Origin: Komagataeibacter swingsii
GTDB lineage: Bacteria > Pseudomonadota > Alphaproteobacteria > Acetobacterales > Acetobacteraceae
Reading direction: 5' to 3'
DNA: 64,000 nt
Assembly: GCF_003207895.1 (NCBI RefSeq)
Contig: NZ_NKUB01000006.1
Span: forward strand, 1-64,000
Positions 23,267 through 31,621 of this stretch are shown here, one piece after another. The translations under genes and the position numbers were made by a program. The notes below the pieces were generated by a model, which did no database searches, was not told where the DNA came from, and saw only the letters and a list, made by a program, of their open reading frames with translations. The number at the start of each line of letters is the position of its first letter. Positions within the stretch are counted from its first letter, which is position 1.

Positions 23267-24727
23267 ATGGTCGTTTCCGTCACACATGCACCATTGCAGC
23301 CGTCCCCCCCTACGCCAGTGATACCTGTTATCCTGTCCGGCGGCAGCGGCAGCCGGTTGTGGCCGGTATCACGCAGTTCATATCCCAAGCAGTTCTGGCC
23401 GCTAGTCTCGCGGCGGACGATGGTGCAGGAGACCGCGCTGCGCAGCCAGGGTGCGGGATTCGCCGCCCCGATCATCGTGTGCAACAACGAACATCGCTTC
23501 ATCATGGCCGAACAGCTGAAGGAAGTCGGCATTACCGCGCCGCGCATCCTGCTGGAGCCGGTCGGCCGCAATTCGGCCCCCGCCATTGCGGCGGCGGCCC
23601 TGCTGGCGGCTGAAACCGATCCCGACGCCGTGCTGTGGGTCATGGCGGCGGATGCCGCGATCCAGAAGCCGGAGAATGTCACGCCCGCGCTGGATATCGC
23701 GGTCAGGGTGGCGCGTGCGGGCCGGATCGTGACATTCGGCATGACGCCCACCAGGGCGGAAACGGGATATGGCTATATCGAGAAGGGCGCGCCGCTGGCC
23801 GGGTACGAGGGTGCCTACAGCGTAGCGCGCTTTGTTGAAAAACCCGATGCCGCGAATGCCACCCGCATGCTGGAATCAGGGCAGTTCCTGTGGAATTCCG
23901 GCATGTTCGTGTTCACCGCCCGCACCATGCTGCAGGAAATGGAAAAATACGAACCGGCCATCCTGGACGCCGTGCGGCAGGCCGTGCGGGGGCGGAAGTC
24001 GGATATTGATTTTGAACGGCTGGATGCGAAGGCCTTCGCCAGTTCGCCCGACATCTCCATCGATTACGCGGTGGCCGAGCGCACCAGCCTCATGACCGTG
24101 ATCCCCGGTGATTTCGGCTGGTCCGACGTGGGGAGCTGGGACGCATTGTGGGAACTTGGCCCGAAGGACGACCATGGCAACGTGACCATCGGTGATGTCG
24201 CGGTGTTCAACACATCCAACAGCTATGTGCGTACCGATGGCGTCCTGACGGCCGTAGCCGGGGTGGAGGACCTGCTGGTGGTGGTCAATGACGATGCGGT
24301 GCTGGTGACGCACCGCGACAATGCGCAGGATGTAAAGACCATCGTGTCGCGGCTGAAAAAGGATGGCCGCAAGGAAGCGACCACCCATAGCCGCTGCTAC
24401 CGCCCGTGGGGTTTTTACGAGACCCTGATCGAAGGCAGCCGTTTCCAGGTCAAGCGGATCGTGGTGGAACCGGGGGAAAAGCTGTCGCTGCAGAAGCATT
24501 ATCACCGTGCCGAGCACTGGGTGGTGGTGGAAGGGACGGCGCAGGTGACGCGCAATGAGGAGGTGCTGCTGGTGCGTGAAAACGAGAGCGTCTACCTGCC
24601 GCTGGGCGCCGTGCACCGGCTGGAAAATCCCGGCCGCATTCCCCTGACCCTGATCGAGGTCCAGTCCGGCCCCTATCTGGGCGAGGATGACATCGTCCGG
24701 CTGGAGGATGTGTACAGCCGGACCTGA
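23267..24727 (+). CDS. manC: Mannose-1-phosphate guanylyltransferase / mannose-6-phosphate isomerase
   Basis: The 486-residue bifunctional enzyme makes GDP-mannose. The N-terminal nucleotidyltransferase has ILSGGSGSRLWPVSRSSYPK, WVMAADAAI and FVEKPDAANA. The C-terminal cupin isomerase domain has VEPGEKLSLQKHYHRAEHWV. The order and length match the XanB/AlgA/ManC family. The ATG at 23267 is preferred because CAGGAG lies at right spacing; a GTG at 23261 overlaps that site. GDP-mannose feeds acetan-like exopolysaccharides and mannose-containing glycans, fitting the glycosyltransferases in this window. A hairpin terminator follows. Confidence 0.95.
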   Translation: MVVSVTHAPLQPSPPTPVIPVILSGGSGSRLWPVSRSSYPKQFWPLVSRRTMVQETALRSQGAGFAAPIIVCNNEHRFIMAEQLKEVGITAPRILLEPVGRNSAPAIAAAALLAAETDPDAVLWVMAADAAIQKPENVTPALDIAVRVARAGRIVTFGMTPTRAETGYGYIEKGAPLAGYEGAYSVARFVEKPDAANATRMLESGQFLWNSGMFVFTARTMLQEMEKYEPAILDAVRQAVRGRKSDIDFERLDAKAFASSPDISIDYAVAERTSLMTVIPGDFGWSDVGSWDALWELGPKDDHGNVTIGDVAVFNTSNSYVRTDGVLTAVAGVEDLLVVVNDDAVLVTHRDNAQDVKTIVSRLKKDGRKEATTHSRCYRPWGFYETLIEGSRFQVKRIVVEPGEKLSLQKHYHRAEHWVVVEGTAQVTRNEEVLLVRENESVYLPLGAVHRLENPGRIPLTLIEVQSGPYLGEDDIVRLEDVYSRT

Positions 24728-24757
24728 CCCGTTCGGGCTGGCAGGCGTTCCTGTGCG

Positions 24758-24794
24758 GGGCATGGGGTGGCCGCGGCCATTCCATGCCCTTTTT
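24758..24794 (+). terminator. Rho-independent terminator after manC
   Basis: A 15-nt left arm (24758-24772) pairs with 24775-24789, including two G-U pairs, and is followed by five T (24790-24794). It lies 31 bp after the manC stop. The two-base gap means the innermost pairs open to make a loop. Confidence 0.8.
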
Positions 24795-24823
24795 GTTTCC
24801 GGGCGCGACCAGCGGGGCAGGAA

Positions 24824-24852
24824 ATTTCATTAATCCTTCATAAAACTGTCAT
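24824..24852 (+). promoter_or_regulatory. Pho box upstream of pstS
   Basis: Three 11-bp direct units occur in register: a weak ATTTCATTAAT (24824-24834), CCTTCATAAAA (24835-24845) and CTGTCAT (from 24846). The 18-mer at 24835-24852 matches the PhoB consensus CTGTCATAAATCTGTCAT in about 15 positions. It lies about 80 bp before pstS. PhoB control is expected for this gene. Confidence 0.75.
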
Positions 24853-24934
24853 GGACATATCATTGTTATTTGTTTCGGCAGTTTCTTAATGTTCGCCCAT
24901 GTCTGATGGATAGCCAGACACGTCTGTCTTCTTC

Positions 24935-25966
24935 ATGTCGGAGAACATGAGTATTATGTACTTTCCTGCTCGAATGCTTACATGTGCCCTGCTGGCGACC
25001 GCACTGCCGGTGATGGCGCATGCTGCGGATATTACCGGTGCCGGCTCCAGCTTTGCCGCGCCCATTTACGGGGCATGGGGGGCTGATGGACGGAGCGCTG
25101 CTGGCGTCAACCTGAATTACCAGACCGTGGGGTCCAGCGCCGGGCAGAACCAGATTCTGGCGGGCACGGTTGATTTTGGCGCATCCGATGTGCCCATGGA
25201 TCGCCAGAAGCTGGAAAATGCCCACCTGTTCCAGTTCCCCACCGTCATGGGCGGGATCGTGCCGGTCATCAACCTGCCCGGTATCGCCGCCAACCAGATC
25301 CAGCTTGATGGCCCGACGCTGGCCGCCATTTACCGTGGCGAGATCGAACAGTGGAATGACCCGAAGATCGCGGCCCTCAACCCCGGCCTGAAGCTGCCCG
25401 ATACCGCTGTTGCCACCGTGCATCGTGCGGATGGTTCGGGCACGACGGCGGTTTTCACCGGCTACCTGGCCCGTGTTTCCCCGGAATGGCGTGAAGGGCA
25501 GGGGGCAGGCGCTTCCATTTCATGGCCCGGCGGCATCGGCGCGCGTGGCAATGATGGCGTGGCCGCGTCCGTGCGCAATACGGAAGGGGCGATCGGCTAT
25601 GTCGAATATGCCTTTGCCGCCAATGCGCACATGACCACCGTGAAGCTGAAGAACCATAGCGGCGCCTTTGTCGCCCCCGGCATGGACAGCTTCAGCCGTG
25701 CGGCGGAAGCCGCGGACTGGAAGGATGCATCGCATTTCGCCGTTGACCTGCTGGACACCAGCGGGGCAGGTGCGTGGCCGATCGTCTCGCCTACCTATGT
25801 GCTGGTGCCGGTGCCGACGGCCAAGGCCGAACATGGCCCGGCCGTGCGCAAATTCTTTGGCTATGCGCTGAAGAACGGGGATGCCGCCGCCTATCGCCTT
25901 GATTACGTGCCGGTGCCCGCGAATGTGAAAACCGATATCCTGCAGCAGTGGGATGCGGCCAGATAA
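24935..25966 (+). CDS. pstS: Periplasmic phosphate-binding protein PstS
   Basis: The 343-residue protein has a signal peptide (cleavage after VMAHA) and then DITGAGSSFAAPIYGAWGAD, the hallmark start of PstS. The phosphate-contact region TVHRADGSGTTAVFTGYLAR and TVGSSAGQNQILAGTVDFGA are both present, and the length is right. It binds phosphate for the PstSCAB ABC importer. The importer genes pstC, pstA and pstB are not here; instead an OprO/P-type porin follows. A Pho box precedes it and a strong terminator follows, so it is its own transcription unit. ATG alternatives lie at 24935 and 24947. Confidence 0.95.
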   Translation: MSENMSIMYFPARMLTCALLATALPVMAHAADITGAGSSFAAPIYGAWGADGRSAAGVNLNYQTVGSSAGQNQILAGTVDFGASDVPMDRQKLENAHLFQFPTVMGGIVPVINLPGIAANQIQLDGPTLAAIYRGEIEQWNDPKIAALNPGLKLPDTAVATVHRADGSGTTAVFTGYLARVSPEWREGQGAGASISWPGGIGARGNDGVAASVRNTEGAIGYVEYAFAANAHMTTVKLKNHSGAFVAPGMDSFSRAAEAADWKDASHFAVDLLDTSGAGAWPIVSPTYVLVPVPTAKAEHGPAVRKFFGYALKNGDAAAYRLDYVPVPANVKTDILQQWDAAR

Positions 25967-25992
25967 TATAATCCATTAGTAATGACAGCATG

Positions 25993-26019
25993 AAGCCGCC
26001 CGGTTTCCGGGCGGCTTTT
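25993..26019 (+). terminator. Rho-independent terminator after pstS
   Basis: GCCGCCCGG (25995-26003) and CCGGGCGGC (26007-26015) form a perfect 9-bp GC stem with a TTT loop, flanked by AA and followed by TTTT. It lies 28 bp past the pstS stop and directly before the porin's Pho box, so the two genes are transcribed separately. Confidence 0.9.
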
Positions 26020-26031
26020 CTGTATTCCGGG

Positions 26032-26064
26032 CTGTCATAAATCCTTCATAAAACTGTATCGGAA
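26032..26064 (+). promoter_or_regulatory. Pho box upstream of the phosphate-selective porin
   Basis: CTGTCATAAAT (26032-26042), CCTTCATAAAA (26043-26053) and CTGTATCGGAA (26054-26064) are three in-phase 11-bp PhoB units; the first 18 bases match the consensus in 16 positions. It lies between the pstS terminator and the porin start. Confidence 0.82.
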
Positions 26065-26119
26065 ACATAACACACAAAACTGGGCGCCCATTCTAAATGA
26101 ACTCACCCTTCATTACGGA

Positions 26120-27820
26120 ATGATTAATATGATCCGCCGGTCCGCTGTTTCGCTGTTGCTTGGTTCATCTGCCCTCTGGGGTGCATCCTCCTTCCATCAG
26201 GCTCATGCGGCGTCCGCATCGGATGCCCAGCAGATACAGGCCCTGCAGCGTGAGATGCAGGAAATGCGTCGTGAAATGTCCGGTCAGATCAGCGTGCTGC
26301 GCCAGCGCCTGGTCCGTGCCGAAGCACGCAACACCCCCGCAGCCAACGCGGCACAGGCCCGTCGGGTTGCAGCCAGCAGGGGTGAACCGCTGCCCGACAG
26401 CTATGCACGTGATATCCATATCGGTGGCGATAGCGGCACGGGCACCGGAATGGGCAGCCTTATGAAGCGGGCCGACCTGGGCACGCCCCCGTCCGACCGT
26501 GGCGTGACATCGTCGTGGGAATCGTTCCGCGCCGCGACGGAAAAGGAAGAAGCCCTGCATATGGGGGGCATGATGGTGGGCTTCCCCGGTGGCCGCCCGA
26601 CCATCTCGTCTGATGACGGCATGTATGCCATGTCCATCGGCCTGGCTTTCCATGAGGATATTGGCGGCTTCATGGGCATGTCCCCGCGCGCGGGGGAAAA
26701 GAAGGGCGATTACGAAGGCCTGACCGAAAATGCCCGCCGCCTGCGTATTCCCATCTCGTTCCGGTACAAGAACTGGATTGCGAACATCACCCCGGATTTC
26801 GGGTCGTCCAATGCGGATGGTTCGGCCACGCTGTATGAAGCCAACCTGAACTATGCCGGCTTCCACAACACGGTCATCACCGCGGGTTACTTCCAGCCGC
26901 GCGTGACGGAGGAAGATTCCGAAAGCTCGAACGAATTCGAGATGATGGAACGCCCCGCCATTACCGATATCGTGCGTAACATCGCCGCCGGTGACGCCCG
27001 CATGAGCGTGGGCGCCCTGCATTACGGCAAGCGCTGGTGGATCGCGGGCTACCTGACGGGGCAGAGCTACGGCAAGCGCGCCGCCGGGTATGACAGCCAG
27101 ACGGGTGGCACCTTCCGTGTCGCGGGCCGGCCCTATATGTCCAAGGACATAGACGTGCATGTCGGCGTATCGGCGATCAGCGCCTTCAAGGTGGCGCAGG
27201 CGACCGCCTCTGATGACCGTTCGGCGACATTTGCCGAACAGCCGGAAGTTGATCTGACCACCACCAAGCTGCTGAGCGCAACCGTCGGTAACGTGGGCAG
27301 CATCTGGTCGGCTGGCCCGGAGCTGGGCTTCCGCTGGAAGCGGCTGGTGCTGAAGGGCGAGTATTACAATATCGGGGTCACGCGCGGGAACAATTCCAGC
27401 GCCAGTGCCGCCGACCAGGGCACGGTCAACTTCACCGGCTACTATGGCGCCGCCAACTACACCATTTTCGGCAAGCCGCGTTCCTATAACATCAAGGAAG
27501 GCGCATTCGCCGCCCCCGGCGTGGACCATGCCTTCGACCCCGCCAACGGGTACTGGGGCGCGCTGGAAGTCTCCGCCCGCTACAGCGTGACCGACCTGAA
27601 CAGCAACCTGAATTCGGCCAATGCCATCCGTGGTGGCCAGCAGACGGTCTGGTCGGCCGGGCTGAACTGGTATCCCAACCGTCACTTCCGCTTCATGCTG
27701 GACTTCAACCACTTCATTGTCAGCGATGACAGCAAGGCAAGCAGCGGCAGCACCTCGCTGTATGACATCATGGGCCGTCACGGCAATTCCGTTGCCGGGC
27801 GTATCCAGGCGGCGTTCTAG
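26120..27820 (+). CDS. Phosphate-selective porin, OprO/OprP family
   Basis: The 566-residue outer-membrane protein has a signal peptide (cleavage near FHQAHA) and a periplasmic coiled coil (IQALQREMQEMRREMSGQIS, residues about 40-70). A beta-barrel follows with many alternating strands and a final aromatic residue (GRIQAAF), which marks outer-membrane insertion. The OprO/P type forms trimeric anion channels that admit phosphate. A Pho box directly upstream and pstS as the previous gene support a phosphate-starvation role. An in-frame ATG at 26129 is better spaced from ACGGA than the one at 26120 and may be the true start. A strong terminator follows. Confidence 0.88.
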   Translation: MINMIRRSAVSLLLGSSALWGASSFHQAHAASASDAQQIQALQREMQEMRREMSGQISVLRQRLVRAEARNTPAANAAQARRVAASRGEPLPDSYARDIHIGGDSGTGTGMGSLMKRADLGTPPSDRGVTSSWESFRAATEKEEALHMGGMMVGFPGGRPTISSDDGMYAMSIGLAFHEDIGGFMGMSPRAGEKKGDYEGLTENARRLRIPISFRYKNWIANITPDFGSSNADGSATLYEANLNYAGFHNTVITAGYFQPRVTEEDSESSNEFEMMERPAITDIVRNIAAGDARMSVGALHYGKRWWIAGYLTGQSYGKRAAGYDSQTGGTFRVAGRPYMSKDIDVHVGVSAISAFKVAQATASDDRSATFAEQPEVDLTTTKLLSATVGNVGSIWSAGPELGFRWKRLVLKGEYYNIGVTRGNNSSASAADQGTVNFTGYYGAANYTIFGKPRSYNIKEGAFAAPGVDHAFDPANGYWGALEVSARYSVTDLNSNLNSANAIRGGQQTVWSAGLNWYPNRHFRFMLDFNHFIVSDDSKASSGSTSLYDIMGRHGNSVAGRIQAAF

Positions 27821-27849
27821 CATGCCTTTCATCACGGCATGACGCCATG

Positions 27850-27887
27850 CCTGCCAGTATCATGCGGATACTGGCAGGATGCTTTTT
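27850..27887 (+). terminator. Rho-independent terminator after the porin
   Basis: CCTGCCAGTATC (27850-27861) and GATACTGGCAGG (27867-27878) form a perfect 12-bp stem around ATGCG, followed by ATGC and five T (27883-27887). It lies 29 bp after the porin stop. Confidence 0.9.
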
Positions 27888-27963
27888 CATAAGACCGGAT
27901 TTCGTTCAGAAATAAGTAATTAAATAAAAAATCATAATAATAATTGATGTGGGGAATTTATTG

Positions 27964-30096
27964 ATGGATATTTCTGCACAGGCCGCGTCGTCCTCCTTTC
28001 TTGTCATGGGGGACATCGCCAGGAAGGGTCCCGTCATAAGGCCCTCCGATCTGGGGGAATGTCTTTTCGATCTTTTTCATGCGGACCCGGAACTGATGCT
28101 GGTTGCGGTTGTGGGGGAGGATGGTGTGCCTGTCGGTCTGGTTGAGCGGCAGGCTTTTTTTCTGAAAGTATCAGGCAAGTTCGGGCATTCGCTTTTCAGC
28201 CGCCGTCCCGTCGCCCTGCTGATGGATGCCAGCCCGGTCATGATTGACGCCCGGGTATCCGCATCCGATTTTACGGCCCAGACATTGATGGGCCAGCCAT
28301 CCGACCTGATCCGTGGCTATATTGTTACGGAAAATGGATGTTACCGGGGGACGGGATCGGCGCTGGACCTGATCAACGCATCCCATTCCCATGCGGTGGC
28401 GTCCGCCGCCAGCCTTGAAGAAGCGGCGGAAGACCTGCGCCGGGCAAATAAAAGGATATTACGCGACAAGCTGTTCATTGATACGATTGTGGAAAATATT
28501 CCCTCCGCCCTTGTCGTCCGGTCCGTGCGGCATGGTCATCCCGTTCTGGTCAACCGCGCGGCCGAGGAGATGATGGGATGCAGGCGTGACCTGCTGCTTG
28601 AAAAGGATCCGGCACGGGTTTTTGGTACGGATGAAATCGGTTTCCTGCTGGTCAGCCGGCCGGATGCGGACCGGCAGGGCGTGCGTGAGCAGGTCCTGTG
28701 CAACCAGCGCGGCGAACAGCGCGCCATTTCCACCCGTCATGTCACCATTGCCGATGAACGCGGCGGGCCGCGCTGGGAACTGTGCGTGGCCGATGATGTC
28801 ACGGAACGGCGCAATGCCCGGCACCAGGTCGAACAGCTTGCGCATTATGACCCGCTGACCGGCCTTGCCAACCGCGCGCTGTTCAGTTCCCGGCTGGATG
28901 CGCTGTGCGCGGACGCGCGGGGTGCCACATTGCTGTGTATCGACCTTGATTACTTCAAGACGGTCAATGACGTGTATGGCCACGCGGCGGGGGATGCGCT
29001 GCTGCGGCAGGTGGCGGAACGGCTGCGGGCCTGCAGCCGGCCCGAAGACCTGGTGGCCCGGCTGGGCGGGGATGAATTCGCCATTATCTGGCCGCTTGTT
29101 CCCGAACCGGCGGAACTGACGTGCCGGGCGCGTGAAATTGTCGAGACCGTAAGCAGGCCCTATGTCATTGACGGCCATCATGTCGTCATTGGGGCCAGCG
29201 TGGGTTCGGCGCTGTACCCGCAGGATGCGGATAACGCCGAAACCCTGCTGCAATATGCCGATATCGCCCTGTACCGCGCCAAGTCACAGGGGCGCAATGG
29301 CTTCCAGTTCTTTGATGCGGCCCTGCGTGATGAAATCCGGACACGCGTGCGGCTGGGCAATGAGCTGCGCGCCGCCATTGCCAGCAGCGGGATCAGCCTG
29401 CATTTCCAGCCCCTGTATTCAATGCCGGGCAACCGGATCAGCGCATGTGAGGCACTGGTGCGGTGGTTCCACCCCACGCATGGCATGATCCCGCCGGACC
29501 AGTTTGTGGGGCTGGCGGAAGAAAACGGCCTGATCCATGATCTGGGGGAATGGGTCCTGCGGGCGGCCTGCATGGAAGCGGCGGACTGGCCCGCGCAGGT
29601 CAAGATCGCGGTGAACGTGTCGCCCATCCAGTTACGTAACCCGCGCTTCCTCGGTATTGTCGAAAATGCGCTGGCGCATTCGGGCCTTGCGCCACACCGG
29701 CTGGAAATCGAGATTACGGAAAACATCTTTGTCCAGAACAGCGCCACCAACCGCGACATCCTGCGACAACTGGGCCGGATCGGATGCAGTATCGTGCTGG
29801 ATGATTTTGGTACGGGCTATTCCTCGCTGGGATACCTGCGTTCCTTCCAGTTCCAGAAAATCAAGATCGACCGTTCCTTCGTGCAGGAACTGCCCGAACG
29901 CAGCGCATCAGGCATCATACGGGCCATTATCAGCCTGGCGCAGAGCATGGATATCCCCATCACGGCGGAAGGGGTGGAAACGCATGACCAGTGGGCGCAC
30001 CTCAATGACCTCGGGTGCAATCAGGTCCAGGGTTTCCTGCTGGGCCGGCCGCAACCTTCCGACATGATCCGCCAGTCCATCATGTCACATGCCTGA
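27964..30096 (+). CDS. PAS-GGDEF-EAL cyclic-di-GMP turnover protein
   Basis: The 710-residue protein has an N-terminal CBS-like or sensor region, a PAS-like segment (NIPSALVVRSVRHGHPVLVN) and a GGDEF domain with intact RLGGDEF (about residues 366-372) and I-site RPED five residues before it. An EAL domain follows with CEALVRW (about 494), EITENIF, DDFGTGYSSLGYL, KIDRSF and AEGVETH. Both catalytic sites look complete, so it could synthesise and degrade c-di-GMP. In cellulose-making relatives this nucleotide activates BcsA. The ATG at 27964 is preferred (GGGG at proper spacing); a GTG at 27949 is upstream. No membrane helix is seen. Confidence 0.93.
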   Translation: MDISAQAASSSFLVMGDIARKGPVIRPSDLGECLFDLFHADPELMLVAVVGEDGVPVGLVERQAFFLKVSGKFGHSLFSRRPVALLMDASPVMIDARVSASDFTAQTLMGQPSDLIRGYIVTENGCYRGTGSALDLINASHSHAVASAASLEEAAEDLRRANKRILRDKLFIDTIVENIPSALVVRSVRHGHPVLVNRAAEEMMGCRRDLLLEKDPARVFGTDEIGFLLVSRPDADRQGVREQVLCNQRGEQRAISTRHVTIADERGGPRWELCVADDVTERRNARHQVEQLAHYDPLTGLANRALFSSRLDALCADARGATLLCIDLDYFKTVNDVYGHAAGDALLRQVAERLRACSRPEDLVARLGGDEFAIIWPLVPEPAELTCRAREIVETVSRPYVIDGHHVVIGASVGSALYPQDADNAETLLQYADIALYRAKSQGRNGFQFFDAALRDEIRTRVRLGNELRAAIASSGISLHFQPLYSMPGNRISACEALVRWFHPTHGMIPPDQFVGLAEENGLIHDLGEWVLRAACMEAADWPAQVKIAVNVSPIQLRNPRFLGIVENALAHSGLAPHRLEIEITENIFVQNSATNRDILRQLGRIGCSIVLDDFGTGYSSLGYLRSFQFQKIKIDRSFVQELPERSASGIIRAIISLAQSMDIPITAEGVETHDQWAHLNDLGCNQVQGFLLGRPQPSDMIRQSIMSHA

Positions 30097-30125
30097 ACGG
30101 TTTCGGCAGCCTGCCTGTGGACCGT

Positions 30126-30212
30126 AAGGAAGGTTCTGCCGAACCGTGTTGCCGAAAGAGCCGGACGGCGCCGCCTTTTTGGCAAAAGGCGGCGCCCCAG
30201 AACGTTCATTAC
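30126..30212 (+). repeat. Dispersed two-hairpin repeat, copy E (diverged)
   Basis: It begins AAGGAAGGTTCTGCCGAA. The first hairpin has decayed, but the second is perfect: GGCGCCGCCTTTT (30167-30179) and AAAAGGCGGCGCC (30184-30196). It ends CCCAGAACGTTCATT. It sits between the convergent ends of the GGDEF-EAL gene and the ATP-grasp gene and could terminate both. Confidence 0.7.
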
Positions 30213-30239
30213 CTTACCATCAATCTGTTATCCTGAAAT

Positions 30240-31568
30240 TTACAGGGTGGCCATGGGCATGTCCGTGATCATTCCGGCCCGCAGCAGCGTGGACAGCTTG
30301 CCCAGGGCTTCCCCCCTGTCCACCGACCTGCCATAGGGCATGTTGGGCCGCAGGCGTTCCTCCAGCCGCGCGACCGACCCGCGCCGGGGCCATGGGCGAC
30401 GCAGCAGCTCCTCCACCAGTTCAGGGTAGCGCCACGGGATGTCGATCCAGGCGGCCGTGCTGTGCAGCGTTTCCGGCTCGGTGCGCAGGATCTGCGGGAA
30501 CAGGGCGATCATGGTGTGTTCGCGCAGTTCCATGGCGGCGGAGGGCACGGCCACCTGCGCCCGGCCGCGCACATGCTGCAAAAAGCGGCGGATCAGGGTA
30601 TTACCGCCATGGCACAGGTGCCCGATCTGGGTCAGGCGGGGATTCATTTCTATGAAATGATAGGTGCCGGTCCGTGCGCAACGGACAAAATCCAGCCCAA
30701 AGAAACCCGACAGTTTCAATGTGGCGCAGGTGACCCGTGCCGCACGTTCCATATCGGCGGACTGTGTGATCTCGATGACCGTCGCCGCCCCCGTGCGCCC
30801 CTGATAGGACACGACATTGACCCCAAGCGTGCCGAGCACTTCCCCATCCCGGCAGGCTACCATGATATTGGCGGGCATGCCGGTTACATGTGCCTGTGCC
30901 ATGACAGGCAGCGGACGGCGCTCTGTCGCTTCCATGAAGGAATAGATATCGCGGTCCGCCAGCAGCACACGCAGCGCGCAGGCCATGCGCACCGGGTGCG
31001 ACAGACGATGAAAGCCGCTTTCGGCTTCCTGCAGCGTATCGGCGATCACCACGCCGGACCCGCCCCAACTGCGGTCACGCTTGAACACCCATGGCCCGGC
31101 TGTGCTGGCGCACCATCGCCTGACATCCTCCATGGTGGCCAGGCTGGCGGCGGCGGGGGTGGGGATGCCCCGTTCGCGCAGGACATCGATCAGGCTGAGC
31201 CGTGTCCGCGCATAGGCAAAATACTCGTGCCGCCCCAGTGAGCGTTCGATCGTGTCGCGACACAGCCGGCCCATGGCGGTTGCGCGATCGGCTTCACCAT
31301 AAACCTGATGCAGGGTCGCGACGACCCGGTCATCCGCCGGGATGATCAGGTCGGGCCGTATCTGCGCAATGGCGCCAGCCAGCGCCACGGTCGGCGCGAC
31401 ATAGGGATAGGTCCGTATGCTGTCGATCGCCTTCAGGCAGCGCAGGGAATGGCCGGCCGGACAGATGGCGTGGACGGCCACCCCGCTTTCGATGAATTCC
31501 ACCGCGGCGCGCGTAATGGCGGACCACCATACGGAAGAGATGATGAGAACTGTAAAATCGTTCTTCAT
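30240..31568 (-). CDS. ATP-grasp domain ligase of unknown substrate
   Basis: The 442-residue protein has a Rossmann-like N-terminal part (DFTVLIISSVWWSAITRAAV) and an ATP-grasp core. The core has GPWVFKRDRSWGGSGVVIAD (ATP-binding strand and glycine loop), GVNVVSYQGRTGAATVIEIT and the metal-binding GTYHFIEMNPRLTQIGHLCH. Such enzymes join a carboxylate to an amine or thiol with ATP. It is downstream of a flavin oxidoreductase gene (53 bp gap, same strand), suggesting a two-step modification pathway. The substrate is unknown. CarB-like and peptide-ligase relatives share the fold, so the family name is deliberately general. Confidence 0.82.
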   Translation of the reverse strand: MKNDFTVLIISSVWWSAITRAAVEFIESGVAVHAICPAGHSLRCLKAIDSIRTYPYVAPTVALAGAIAQIRPDLIIPADDRVVATLHQVYGEADRATAMGRLCRDTIERSLGRHEYFAYARTRLSLIDVLRERGIPTPAAASLATMEDVRRWCASTAGPWVFKRDRSWGGSGVVIADTLQEAESGFHRLSHPVRMACALRVLLADRDIYSFMEATERRPLPVMAQAHVTGMPANIMVACRDGEVLGTLGVNVVSYQGRTGAATVIEITQSADMERAARVTCATLKLSGFFGLDFVRCARTGTYHFIEMNPRLTQIGHLCHGGNTLIRRFLQHVRGRAQVAVPSAAMELREHTMIALFPQILRTEPETLHSTAAWIDIPWRYPELVEELLRRPWPRRGSVARLEERLRPNMPYGRSVDRGEALGKLSTLLRAGMITDMPMATL

Positions 31569-31621
31569 GATTCAGGACTTTCCAGCTCATGTCAGGGTGC
31601 GGGATTACAGGCGCACGGGTG

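Noticed and set aside
26165-27835. A 556-residue minus-strand frame opposite the porin
   Set aside because: The plus-strand porin has a signal peptide, coiled coil, barrel and Pho box; the antisense frame has none of these features.
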